Shown here piece by piece: positions 9,853-18,650 of a stretch of 64,000 bases of DNA. The notes beneath the pieces are model-generated. The model was not told the origin of the DNA. It worked only from the letters and a program-made list of their open reading frames with translations, and did not search any database. The DNA comes from Methylomonas sp. 11b (lineage in GTDB: Bacteria; Pseudomonadota; Gammaproteobacteria; Methylococcales; Methylomonadaceae), in assembly GCF_000515215.1 (NCBI RefSeq), contig NZ_KI911557.1, positions 2,413,741 to 2,477,740 on the forward strand, written 5' to 3'. Position 1 is the first letter of the stretch, and every line of letters begins with the position of its first letter. The translations under genes and the position numbers were made by a program.

Positions 9853-10950
9853 TTATCTTCTTAGGTAACGATGGGGAACAAAAGGTAGCGAAGTGACCGT
9901 GACACTAATCGGCGAGTTCCGCACCATTGCGGTTAATGTCGTGCCGAGCCCGGCAAACCGGCGATCCAGCAAGGCCATCGCTACCGGCCGGTTCAGGCTG
10001 GGCGAGAAACTGCCGCTAGTCGCATAGCCGATTTGCTGGTCTTGATGAACGATCTCACAACCATCCCGTACCGGAATTCGGCCATCCACCAACAAACCGA
10101 CCCGCACTCGTTCTGCACCGGTTTGCCGTTGCGCCAGAATTTTCTCGGCGCCGGGAAAATCGCCATGACCTTTTTTAAATACCCATTGCAAGCCCGCCTC
10201 TATCGGCGTGATCGTTTCGTTCAGTTCATGGCCATACAAACAAAGCCCGGCTTCCAAGCGCAAGGTATCGCGGGCGCCCAAACCAATCGGTTCGACAGCC
10301 TCGTCCGCCAAAAACAAACGTGCGATTCGTTCCGCGTCGGCTTGCGGCAAAGAAATCTCGAAGCCATCTTCACCGGTGTACCCGCTACGGCTAATATGGC
10401 ATGCGCTCCCGGCAATGTCGGTGGCACAAGCCTGCATAAATTTTAGTCCGCCAGCCTCGGTCGAAAACTTAGCCATTACCGCCGCTGCGCCCGGTCCTTG
10501 TATGGCAAATAAAGCTAAATCGTTTGATGGTTCGAACAAGCAATTGACCGGTAACTGGCTGCGTAGATAAGCAAAATCTTTGTCCTTGCAGCCGGCATTG
10601 ACGATGAGGGATAAGCCCGCTTCAATGCGGGTAACGATAATGTCGTCGACTACACCGCCCTCGGCATTGGTCAATACCGTGTATTTCTGCGCACCCGGCT
10701 TTAAATCGACGATGCCACCGGGCGTGAGCTTTTCTAAGGCGTCTGCTGCGTGTTCGCCCACTATCCGGCATTGGCCCATGTGCGAAATATCGAAGAATCC
10801 GGCCTGACTGCGGCAGTGCAAATGCTCGTGAATGATGCCGTTTTTATATTGCACTGGCATTTGGTAGCCGGCAAACGTAGTCATCTTGGCACCAAGTTGC
10901 AGGTGTAGATCGTATAAGGGCGTTTGCTTTGAACTAGTCACCATGACCAT
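9853..10950 (-). CDS. gcvT: Aminomethyltransferase, T protein of the glycine cleavage system
   Basis: A 365-residue folate-dependent enzyme that takes the aminomethyl group from GcvH and yields methylene-tetrahydrofolate and ammonia. Family blocks seen include [15 protein letters not shown] near residue 55, a GYTGEDGFE block near residue 195 and the C-terminal barrel. The start may be at 10950 or the second ATG at 10944 (MVMVTSS); the two cannot be separated. It is the first gene of gcvT-gcvP. In a one-carbon-using organism this operon feeds or drains the C1-folate pool. Confidence 0.96.
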   Translation of the reverse strand: MVMVTSSKQTPLYDLHLQLGAKMTTFAGYQMPVQYKNGIIHEHLHCRSQAGFFDISHMGQCRIVGEHAADALEKLTPGGIVDLKPGAQKYTVLTNAEGGVVDDIIVTRIEAGLSLIVNAGCKDKDFAYLRSQLPVNCLFEPSNDLALFAIQGPGAAAVMAKFSTEAGGLKFMQACATDIAGSACHISRSGYTGEDGFEISLPQADAERIARLFLADEAVEPIGLGARDTLRLEAGLCLYGHELNETITPIEAGLQWVFKKGHGDFPGAEKILAQRQTGAERVRVGLLVDGRIPVRDGCEIVHQDQQIGYATSGSFSPSLNRPVAMALLDRRFAGLGTTLTAMVRNSPISVTVTSLPFVPHRYLRR

Positions 10951-11019
10951 CCTATACTGTTTAGGGATTTCATTAGTCTAGCGCCGGGCCGGATCTCCAA
11001 CCAAGTAAATTTACAAACG

Positions 11020-11093
11020 GCTGATTTGCCCGTTCAAATTTCAGCCAAGTGCGTTTAATGTATCGAACGGGCCTTGGCAACTTGTAAATCAGC
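11020..11093. repeat. Inverted repeat with asymmetric insertion upstream of gcvT
   Basis: GCTGATTTGCCCGTTC at 11020-11035 is matched on the other side by GAACGGGC (11065-11072) and AAATCAGC (11086-11093), i.e. its exact complement split by 13 extra bases. It lies in the divergent region between gcvT and the acyltransferase gene and could form a bulged stem or be a decayed mobile-element end. Confidence 0.5.
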
Positions 11094-11161
11094 TGCGTTT
11101 CTTGGCGTGTAGTTTAATCGCCTTTACCCTCTACCCTGCTTTAATGAGCTAAGCAAACACT

Positions 11162-12256
11162 ATGATAACTATCGCAAGTTGGATCCGTAATACTTTCGAA
11201 ATATCCCATGTTGGCCATAACGCCATTCGCTCGATGGAAGGTATACGCGGTTTTGCAGTGTTTCTGGTATTTCTGGTTCACTATGTGACATTAATAGAAC
11301 CGTGGTTGCTGACAAATTCGATTACTCACGAAATCGCGAAAAACATCCATACCATAGGCAATACCGGCGTCGATTTATTTTTTGTATTAAGTGGCTATTT
11401 GATTTACGGCATGCTGATAAAAAAGCCCACCGAATTCAAAAAATATTTATACCGCAGAATTCAGAGAATTTATCCTACCTTTACCGTGGTATTTATTATT
11501 TATCTGGCGCTTTCGTTTGCTTTTCCGTCCGAATCTAAAATTCCTGTCGACTGGAAAAGCGGATTTATTTTCGTAACACAAAATTATTTGCTGATGCCCG
11601 GTCTGTTCGATATTACTCCCATCATCACCGTGGCCTGGTCATTGAGCTATGAATTTTTTTACTACCTGCTGATTCCGCTACTAATAACCACGCTCAAGCT
11701 ACGAGCCTGGCCGAGAAAATACAGGATATTATTATTTTTATCGGCATCGCTGATATTATTCGGCTATTTTTATAGTCATGATGGCCCTATCCGCTTATTA
11801 ATGTTTGTTGCCGGAATAATTTTATACGAAACCGTCGAAATCGGCTATTTAAAACGCTTCCCGCCTATAGGCTTGTTAGCTTTAATATTGGCTATTACAT
11901 CATTCGGGATAACCAGCTATTACCCCATCAATATTTCACTTAAGTACTTATTACTTTACGCCCTGTTTTTTATTTTCTGTCTGGAATGTTTTTGTACTTC
12001 AGGATTTACCAACTATTTATTTACCTTACCCTACCTTAGATGGCTGGGCAACATGAGTTACTCTTATTATTTAATTCATGGCCTGTCATTAAAAGCCATT
12101 TTCATGGCATTTGCCAAATTACTTCCCCCACATCACGGTAGCGAACTACTATTCTGGATAGGTTTAGCGCCGATATTCCTGGTTACCTTATTACCCTCGG
12201 CCGCATTATTTTGCTGGATAGAAAAGCCGTTTTCCTTGCAAAGACGACATAAATAG
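11162..12256 (+). CDS. Membrane acyltransferase 3 family protein (OafA/NodX-like)
   Basis: A 364-residue polytopic protein with about ten hydrophobic segments. It begins with the family block SMEGIRGFAVFLVFLVH, contains DLFFVLSGYLI near residue 78 and a SLSYEFFYYLL segment near residue 160. Acyltransferase-3 proteins move acetyl or other acyl groups onto extracytoplasmic sugars. No dedicated sugar pathway is adjacent apart from the secreted glycosidase gene that converges from the right. The gene is visibly richer in A+T than its neighbours, which suggests acquisition by transfer. The ATG at 11162 has no strong ribosome binding site. Confidence 0.87.
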   Translation: MITIASWIRNTFEISHVGHNAIRSMEGIRGFAVFLVFLVHYVTLIEPWLLTNSITHEIAKNIHTIGNTGVDLFFVLSGYLIYGMLIKKPTEFKKYLYRRIQRIYPTFTVVFIIYLALSFAFPSESKIPVDWKSGFIFVTQNYLLMPGLFDITPIITVAWSLSYEFFYYLLIPLLITTLKLRAWPRKYRILLFLSASLILFGYFYSHDGPIRLLMFVAGIILYETVEIGYLKRFPPIGLLALILAITSFGITSYYPINISLKYLLLYALFFIFCLECFCTSGFTNYLFTLPYLRWLGNMSYSYYLIHGLSLKAIFMAFAKLLPPHHGSELLFWIGLAPIFLVTLLPSAALFCWIEKPFSLQRRHK

Positions 12257-12264
12257 CCCAGCTA

Positions 12265-15200
12265 TTAATCGCGAATCAAATTTAGATAATCAGCGCGCGG
12301 TAACACATAGATAGGGCTGGATGAAATGGAAACAAAGGCTTGGCCCGCGGCACCGACGGCCAAGTCTTCCGCATGCCCGACTACATCCACCGCCACCCAG
12401 GCTTTCTTCGGCTCTAGCTGCATGGTCCAGACGCTGCGGGTTTCATCTGTGCGCCAAACCATAAAGGTATCGCCAAAATAGGCGGCCTGAATATTGCTTT
12501 CCTGGGTATCGACAGCACGGTACGGCAATCCGTCGATCAGCGCGCTGGCGGTATACATCGCCGCTTCGCCGGGCTTGTGACCCAAGGAATAGTCCCAGAT
12601 GCGGCCATAAGCCAAGTCATATTCATGAGCGATGCAAAACGCCACACCCAGATAATCCTGACGACTATTCACCCAGGCGATGATTTTCGCCACCTGCTCG
12701 GCCTGCCAGCGCCGGCCATTGGGACCGTGCATGGCCTTGGCGCCGGTTTCGCCTAGCCAGAACGGCAATTTGTTGCTGCGGCCCAGGCTGGCGTAGGTTG
12801 CCAGCACACCGCGCTCATCTTCGTTTGAACCATTACCAATGGGTCCGCCGAAACGCGGCGGCTGTTGCGGATAAGCGTGGACGTCCCAGGCGTCCTGATA
12901 ATTATCCAAACCTAGCTGCAACACCTGTTTAAACCAATCGCCCTCGCCCGGCCTGACCAGGCTGCCGCCGACAACATGCGCATCGCTGCGCGCTTGATGG
13001 GCCAACTGGTATTCCCATTTCGCCCGTTCGACCCAGTGCGCCGGCTCGCGCAGCTTTTGCCAATCGGCTTCATGGCGAATGTCTATTTCGTTCGTGGCTT
13101 TGAAATAGCGGGTGTAAGCGGCCGCAGAATTGATGAAGTTTTGGCCGTCAGTAGGCTGGTCGTTCAACCAATTGCTATCGCCGGAGGAATCGGCGAATAG
13201 CTGCAAGCCACGCTGCTTGGCTTGGTTCCACAGAGGCTTATATTCGGGATCAAAGCCCGGATAGCTACCGTAGCTTCTGAAAATCCCCATTCGTTCCAGC
13301 CAGGCAAAATAGCCGCCAGACTGTCTAAAACTTTTATCGCCGTCGGCCAGCGCGTAGTAATCGTTGTTCCAGAGTTTCTTTTGCGGCAGCCGTTGCTTTT
13401 GGGCGGCATTGCCGCCGACCACACTAAAGCCGTCGGCCGGATAATGCATGATCAAGCGGCCGTCGTTCGTATACAAGGACGGATAAACCGCGTAATAACC
13501 CGCCTCATGAAGCTTGCCAAAATCGGCTTCGACCTGACCGGGAAAGGTATCAGTGACTTCCCGTTCGGCGATTTGTTTACCGCTGTAATCAACCAGGCGC
13601 AGGCGTAACTTTGCCGGAAAGCGCAGTAGCGGCACCGGTAAAGTTGTTTCTTCCAAAATCGGCTGCCAGCGTAAATCCACCTTTAACCTCATCGAGTCCC
13701 CCGGATGCGGCAAATTGGCCGGAGCATCGACGAACATTATTGACCGCAATTTGGCGGCGATGCGTTGCAAAGCCAAATCGACATCGGGATCGGCGATTTG
13801 AGTTTTCAAGCCCGACAGCGACCGCTCGGCGGGATCGGTAAACAGACCGGAAAAATAAAAGCGCTGCCCTTGCTCATGTTGCATCACCAGTTTCAGCAGC
13901 AAGCTATGCCAGCCGGGTGTCAGGTTTAGCATCGCCACTTGCGGGGACTGCGTGCGCTCCGCTGATGCAGTTGCCGGCAAGCCTTCGGTGGTCAAACCGT
14001 GCAATAGAGCATTGGCTCGGGTGCCGATGGAGTTGGCAAACCCAGCCGGCGGGGTTGGATCATCGCTAAACGTAACAGGCTGACCATCCAGCCAGCCGAG
14101 GGATTTGATACCGGAATGTCGCAAATGCAAAAGCGTTTGAGTTGCCCGTTCGGCGTAAACGTAAAGCTGGGCATACCCAGTGCCGCGCGACCAGCCATAG
14201 GCGTGCTGGGTGCTGGCTTCAATATCGGTCTCACCGTTGGCCTGAGTTAGTGCGATGCGCCAATCGCGCATTTTGCCGCCCATCATTTCCAGACTCAGAT
14301 ACGGTTGTTCTGGATTGGGCCTTGAGACAGTTTCAGTGTCCAAGCCAAACACCGACAGGCCGGCCTGCCCATCCTGCAAGCCGCCGACCAGCCACGCTGA
14401 TGGCACGCCATTGTTCAGCGAAGTTGGCTGCGAGGGAGCAACTGGAGCTGGTTTCGGCATCGTGCCGAATTTGGCGGGTTCGGACAGAAATTTGAGCACC
14501 TCCGTTTCGTTCCTAGGCTGCGTGAATACCCCGAGCACGGTGAAATGATCGTCGGTGATTACCGCTGCGGGCAGAACCTCGATATTCAATCGCCTGGCCA
14601 TTGTTTCGGCTTCCGGGCCAATCAAATAGGTCACCGGCAAATTTTCATAGAATGGCCGCACCACATCCGCAGCCAACCCGCGAAACAACATCTCGGCGTT
14701 TTCACCTTTGCCATCCAACAGATAAAGGCGTCGCGGGCCTGCGGCGGCAGGCTTGGTCAACGCCAAGAAACGATTTCTGGCTTGAGCCTGCTCGACGGAC
14801 ATCCAATCGCCCAGCGGCTTATCCAGTTTTAATAAAAAGGCATCGAAGACTTTGGCACCGTCCGCCTTGCCGCTATTTTCGATGTCCAACCAACGGTCGC
14901 CGGGTAGCAAGTTGATAGTCGTAGGCGCCGGCAACCATTGGTATTCCCACGGCGTGGTATTGGTCAGCGCAAACTCGGCGCGAGTCGCCAACTCCTCAGG
15001 CTTGGCTCCGGCCTTGACGATGAAGCTTTGTTTGACCTGCGACACCTCGCCGCCGCTTTTATAGCGGGCCAATAGCTGGTATTGTCCAGGCTTAAGCGCT
15101 GTCGGTAATTCAAAGCGAAAACGTCCACCCCACTCACCAAAGCCCTGATGAAACAATAATGCTTCATCCTGCTCGGTGGCCAGTGCGCCGGTATTGCGGC

Positions 15201-15948
15201 CCGCCGTGGCACTGCCTGTAACAACGTCAAGATAGCGCGGCTTGGGCAACGCTGCCAAAGCCGGCGCTTTGCCCAATTCCAACAGCACCGCCGGTTGATC
15301 AACACTACCCGCAAACGGCAATACCGCCCACGGCGACGCCAATAAAAACGCGTCGAACACTTTAGCATCGTGACCGTTGCCGCTATTACGAATCTCGATC
15401 ACCCTATCGCCGGCTTGGAGAGGCACCGACTTATCGCCGGTCATCCAGGCATATTCCCAGCCCTTGGGTTTTAGCGACAAACTACCGCGCAGCGCCAACC
15501 GGCCGGCATCCGGTCCCGCCCAGATGTCAAAAGTCTGTATGCAAACATTCGGATCGCCGCCCTGCCGCCAGCGCGCCCAAAATTTAAAATCACCCGCGAC
15601 AGACTGAGTTAAGTTGAAACGAAAAGCTGCTGACCATGCGCCAAAGCCTGAATGCAGCACATTGACGGCTTCAGGCTCGACTTGCCAACTGACGACGGCT
15701 TGCGGCTCTTGCAGCGCTTGACCCTGTATGAATTGAACTCCGGGTAAGGAGCGAGACTGTGCGTGAGGTGCGCTGCCCAACTCGAGCAAGAAGGCCGGGT
15801 GCTGTGGCGTAGGATGAATGGGGAGATTATTAGTTGCGTCATTTAATCCGGCGTGGGACACACCAAGCTCAGTTATTGCCAGCAGGCAAGCAAAAATGAA
15901 GCGCGCGGAGGCCGAAAACAGCCGAATGGATACAGTGCGGGGAAGCAT
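12265..15948 (-). CDS. Secreted multidomain glycosidase-like protein (clan GH-A type fold)
   Basis: A 1227-residue protein with an N-terminal signal peptide (hydrophobic stretch to about residue 33, SHA cleavage-like site). Two related beta-sandwich-like repeats follow (about 50-210 and 220-380), each ending in KVFDAFLL after a D-R-ENSG-type strand. About 385-500 look like a thioredoxin-fold segment without cysteines (a LPAAVI cis-Pro-like loop). The C-terminal ~400 residues resemble a TIM-barrel glycoside hydrolase: a TNEID acid/base block near residue 954 and GETG, a nucleophile-like Glu, near residue 1065, with a DVHAYP block between them. The spacing fits GH39/GH5-like families. Substrate unknown; exported polysaccharide is a reasonable guess. 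Confidence 0.6.
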   Translation of the reverse strand: MLPRTVSIRLFSASARFIFACLLAITELGVSHAGLNDATNNLPIHPTPQHPAFLLELGSAPHAQSRSLPGVQFIQGQALQEPQAVVSWQVEPEAVNVLHSGFGAWSAAFRFNLTQSVAGDFKFWARWRQGGDPNVCIQTFDIWAGPDAGRLALRGSLSLKPKGWEYAWMTGDKSVPLQAGDRVIEIRNSGNGHDAKVFDAFLLASPWAVLPFAGSVDQPAVLLELGKAPALAALPKPRYLDVVTGSATAGRNTGALATEQDEALLFHQGFGEWGGRFRFELPTALKPGQYQLLARYKSGGEVSQVKQSFIVKAGAKPEELATRAEFALTNTTPWEYQWLPAPTTINLLPGDRWLDIENSGKADGAKVFDAFLLKLDKPLGDWMSVEQAQARNRFLALTKPAAAGPRRLYLLDGKGENAEMLFRGLAADVVRPFYENLPVTYLIGPEAETMARRLNIEVLPAAVITDDHFTVLGVFTQPRNETEVLKFLSEPAKFGTMPKPAPVAPSQPTSLNNGVPSAWLVGGLQDGQAGLSVFGLDTETVSRPNPEQPYLSLEMMGGKMRDWRIALTQANGETDIEASTQHAYGWSRGTGYAQLYVYAERATQTLLHLRHSGIKSLGWLDGQPVTFSDDPTPPAGFANSIGTRANALLHGLTTEGLPATASAERTQSPQVAMLNLTPGWHSLLLKLVMQHEQGQRFYFSGLFTDPAERSLSGLKTQIADPDVDLALQRIAAKLRSIMFVDAPANLPHPGDSMRLKVDLRWQPILEETTLPVPLLRFPAKLRLRLVDYSGKQIAEREVTDTFPGQVEADFGKLHEAGYYAVYPSLYTNDGRLIMHYPADGFSVVGGNAAQKQRLPQKKLWNNDYYALADGDKSFRQSGGYFAWLERMGIFRSYGSYPGFDPEYKPLWNQAKQRGLQLFADSSGDSNWLNDQPTDGQNFINSAAAYTRYFKATNEIDIRHEADWQKLREPAHWVERAKWEYQLAHQARSDAHVVGGSLVRPGEGDWFKQVLQLGLDNYQDAWDVHAYPQQPPRFGGPIGNGSNEDERGVLATYASLGRSNKLPFWLGETGAKAMHGPNGRRWQAEQVAKIIAWVNSRQDYLGVAFCIAHEYDLAYGRIWDYSLGHKPGEAAMYTASALIDGLPYRAVDTQESNIQAAYFGDTFMVWRTDETRSVWTMQLEPKKAWVAVDVVGHAEDLAVGAAGQAFVSISSSPIYVLPRADYLNLIRD

Positions 15949-15973
15949 CGAAAATCCTTGTCAGTTATAAACA

Positions 15974-16048
15974 CCCGAGTCCAGCCCGGGAGCAACACAT
16001 CCTTGTTGACACCATGATAAAACAGCTTGGCAAAAATTTCCGCTTTAG
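15974..16048. repeat. Direct repeat copy A bracketing the Mrr/IS110 relic island
   Basis: Starts CCCGAGTCCAGCCC and ends AATTTCCGCTTTAG. A second copy with roughly three quarters to four fifths identity lies at 17936-18011 in the same orientation, about 1.96 kb away. Confidence 0.7.
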
Positions 16049-16365
16049 CTTGACCGGCACCGCCGATAGCTTTTGGCTAACGCAAATTCTTTAGCCCGAG
16101 GACTAATGACAGGGTGTTGTGCTGAAACAGTAAAGCCTAACTGCGACGCAATAGGGTATCGCCTAGTGGAATTACAGATTAGGCCTTAACCTTTTGATGT
16201 TGGCTTACGAGGGAAGACAGACTTCGGCCAATAGCGGAAATTCAAATTTTTTAACATATGGCGGCTACAAATCAGAAAACTGTCGTTCAACGTCAATAGG
16301 GTGTGGTGGGTTTCCGGACCGCATCAATCGCGAATGATACGGTGCACGTTGTCCAGCAAGTCCTA

Positions 16366-16525
16366 CGGCTCTTCCATCCCAGTCAAACACGGCGGCAGGT
16401 TGGAAAAGTTCCTACAGCATGCCGCGCGAAACTGTCATTTTAAGCATAGTCTTGCTTTGGGCATCGGTACTGTGCAAACTCAACGTATTCTTAGCCAAGT
16501 CGATTCCAATGGTCATATTCGTCAT
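16366..16525 (-). pseudogene. IS110-family transposase, N-terminal relic
   Basis: From the ATG at 16525 the minus strand reads MTNMTIGIDLAKNTLSLHST, the N-terminal block of IS110 transposases, where the Asp of GIDLAK is the first catalytic acid of the DEDD site. The frame hits TAG after about 37 codons, continues ELFQ, then needs a frameshift to read NLPPCLTGMEEP, which matches the next conserved IS110 segment. Homology is lost beyond about 16366. An SD-like GGAG precedes the ATG. It is a dead fragment with a stop, a frameshift and a 3' deletion; no intact element remains. Confidence 0.8.
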
Positions 16526-16646
16526 GTCGGATTCTCCTATTTTTGATTGGTCGGGTTATGACCCTTCAATCTCGCATTTTTTCGCCATTTGAGGCGGTAG
16601 AGTCCATTTCATTCGTTAGGTTTTCACAATTGCCAAAAGAGATGCA

Positions 16647-17795
16647 ATGAATCAGAACAAAGAAATTATTTCGCAGATTGCAGGCATTGAAAATTGGAGC
16701 GAATTCGAAGAATTTGTAAAGGGCCTTTACGCTCAAAACGAAGGCACCATTCACGTTGAGCGCAATTACAAAGCCAAAGGAGCATCCGGAAGGAACAGAG
16801 AAGTTGACGTGCTGGTAAAGTTTGGATTCAATCCGCATATTATTACTCTTGGTATTGAATGCAAATATTGGGCTTAGAAAGTAGACGGCGATATCATCGA
16901 TATTGCTTTCGCGAAGAAGGAAGACCTCAAGCTAGATAAGTATGCTGTCATAACAACAATAGGTTTTGAAGCTGGAGCGGAGCTTTACGCAAAAAGCAAA
17001 GGCATCGATCTATTCATCGTACGACCATCGAAGGATGACGATTTTGGATATTCAGGTCGAATAATTAAATTCAGAATGCATACACAAGGATCTAGACCTA
17101 TATGCATTAACTTCAACGCCAGTATTATTGCCGAACAAGGAGCCCAAGCCAACGCATCAGAGTATGTCCAATCGAAGCTTTCAAACATCACGTTGTCAGA
17201 AATCGATGCGGACTTGAATTCCGAAATTGATTTATATCGATACACGATTGAAACAATGCCTAATGGCATAACTTCGTACATCAGGGGGAGCTACGTCAAT
17301 AATCTAGCAAAACTAATTTTGGAAACTTGGCGAACGGGAAACACCAATTTCTGGAACAAGCGGCCGTCGAGCATTGCTCAGAAAATAATTTTTGAAAAAC
17401 CCACCGCAATATTCTTCTCCAATCGCATTGTTGTATTAGTGAATGAAATTGATTTCAAAATACAATATTTGCGATGCGAGAGCGAGTTTGAAATAGACAG
17501 AGGCGCGCAGTACCCATTGATTTTAGAAAACGTTATAGAGAATGCGGTAACGCCATTGAGCACATCGCCGCCAAGTGCATCTGTTAAATTCAAAATGTGC
17601 GAATCCTCGCCAAAACTCGAAATCAATCTCGCGGACAAACCAGATGACGTCGTTGGTCGTGATGGAGTGACTATACATATCCAGTGCAACGTCCCAATGA
17701 GCATTCTCGAATCCGATCCAACATCCATATATTATGAATTTGCAGGCAATGAAAATGGTGTTGTTTGGGAGCCAATACGCAACCAATCCGAATAA
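16647..17795 (+). pseudogene. Mrr-like (PD-(D/E)XK) endonuclease gene interrupted by one amber codon
   Basis: One reading frame of 382 codons runs from ATG 16647 to TAA 17795 with a single TAG at 16875-16877. The first 76 codons hold the nuclease core: a SEFEEFVKGLY helix, REVDVLVKFG (catalytic Asp) and IECKYW (ExK). After the amber codon the frame continues KVDGDIIDIAFAKKEDLK, the expected next helix of the Mrr_cat fold, then ITTIGFEAGAELYA. The rest (to residue 382) is an unrecognised C-terminal domain. The family usually acts as a type IV or solitary restriction endonuclease. The simplest ancestral codon is CAG (Gln). No other lesion was noticed, so the break looks recent, or suppression is possible. 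Confidence 0.75.
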
Positions 17796-18099
17796 TCCAA
17801 TATGAGAACCTAGCTCTGGCGTTGAATGACGGCTTAGGGCGTAGCTGCGGACATTAGGCAGAAAGCTTTGAATGTCTCTGAAGGGTCGAATTTGATCAGT
17901 CAGCACCTACTTTGTTCTTGATCGATTGTAAATCGCCCGAGCCCAGCCCAGGAACCACCACATCCTTACAGGTACCATGGTGTCAAACAGCGGCACAAAT
18001 TTCCGCTTTAGTCAGCCATTCGGACGCATTGAGATCGACCTTAGAAATAACGGATCTGCACTTTTTTTGCGCAGGTCAGTTTGATTACCAGGCCAGGCA
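17796..18099. other. Intergenic region containing direct repeat copy B
   Basis: No intact gene seen. It holds repeat copy B (17936-18011) and otherwise unremarkable sequence. Confidence 0.5.
17936..18011. repeat. Direct repeat copy B bracketing the Mrr/IS110 relic island
   Basis: Starts CCCGAGCCCAGCCC and ends AATTTCCGCTTTAG; same orientation as copy A at 15974-16048, with several substitutions and a one-base length difference. Confidence 0.7.
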
Positions 18100-18519
18100 T
18101 CACATGACGATACATAGATGGACCGTGTTTGACTGCGCTGCGGCACGTTCAAGCTCGGACTTAAAATCGGTAAGCTCGTCAATGACATCGTCTTGCTTCC
18201 AGCCGTCTGCGGTCGTTAACGCGTTAGGATTGGTTTGCAGGTGGTCCAATATCACGGATACCGAAGACAATACGGCTGCGGCCGGAAACCAATTGGCGGC
18301 TGATGCCGACCAGCCTTCTTCGCAGTCTTCAAACTCGCCGGTTTCGTCCATGTTATAGCGAACGTCAGTATCATCATAAAAGGCGCTAAGCAGGGTGACA
18401 TTGAGTTTGTCAGCCAACGCATCCAGTGGCTCTTGCAGGTAGAAGACAGCGGAATGATCTTCGCCGTTGCTCTCGTAAGTTTCGCCGTTACGGATGTTCA
18501 ACCAAAGCGTCATACTCAT
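18100..18519 (-). CDS. Hypothetical acidic protein
   Basis: A 139-residue acidic soluble protein not recognised with certainty. The start at 18519 is supported by AAGGAAA about 6 bases before the ATG. It has no signal peptide or membrane segment; the middle part is rich in Asp/Glu (DDTDVRYNMDETGEFEDCEE) and the C-terminal part is helical. Size, acidity and lone position beside a decayed restriction-type gene are compatible with an immunity-type or antitoxin protein, but nothing in the sequence proves it. Confidence 0.6.
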   Translation of the reverse strand: MSMTLWLNIRNGETYESNGEDHSAVFYLQEPLDALADKLNVTLLSAFYDDTDVRYNMDETGEFEDCEEGWSASAANWFPAAAVLSSVSVILDHLQTNPNALTTADGWKQDDVIDELTDFKSELERAAAQSNTVHLCIVM

Positions 18520-18650
18520 CGTTGTTTCCTTGTGGTGGTGGGTAGAATTGAATGGGGTGCTCCGGTATATGTCGCTAGGTTCGAGCCCAGGACCGTTTAA
18601 GGGTGCAAGATACCCAGTGTTATCGAAGCTACCGAATTAAATCAGACCTA

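Larger units (their letters stand above)
15949..16646. other. Intergenic region with decayed mobile DNA
   Basis: About 700 bases with no intact gene. It holds copy A of a 75-bp direct repeat (15974-16048), and the 5' relic of an IS110-type transposase (16366-16525, minus strand). The stretch 16050-16360 has no recognised feature. Confidence 0.6.

Noticed and set aside
10951..11161. Glycine riboswitch upstream of gcvT
   Set aside because: The leader lacks the conserved glycine-aptamer core strings; only an imperfect inverted repeat is seen.
16875..16877. UAG as a sense codon (recoding) to explain the interrupted genes
   Set aside because: TAG is the normal stop of several intact genes here (cysD at 56756, cbpM at 52406, the acyltransferase at 12256), so general reassignment is very unlikely. 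A suppressor tRNA cannot be excluded.
17912..18358. Plus-strand frame of 148 codons
   Set aside because: It overlaps in antisense the better supported minus-strand gene 18100-18519 and starts inside the direct repeat; composition looks non-coding.
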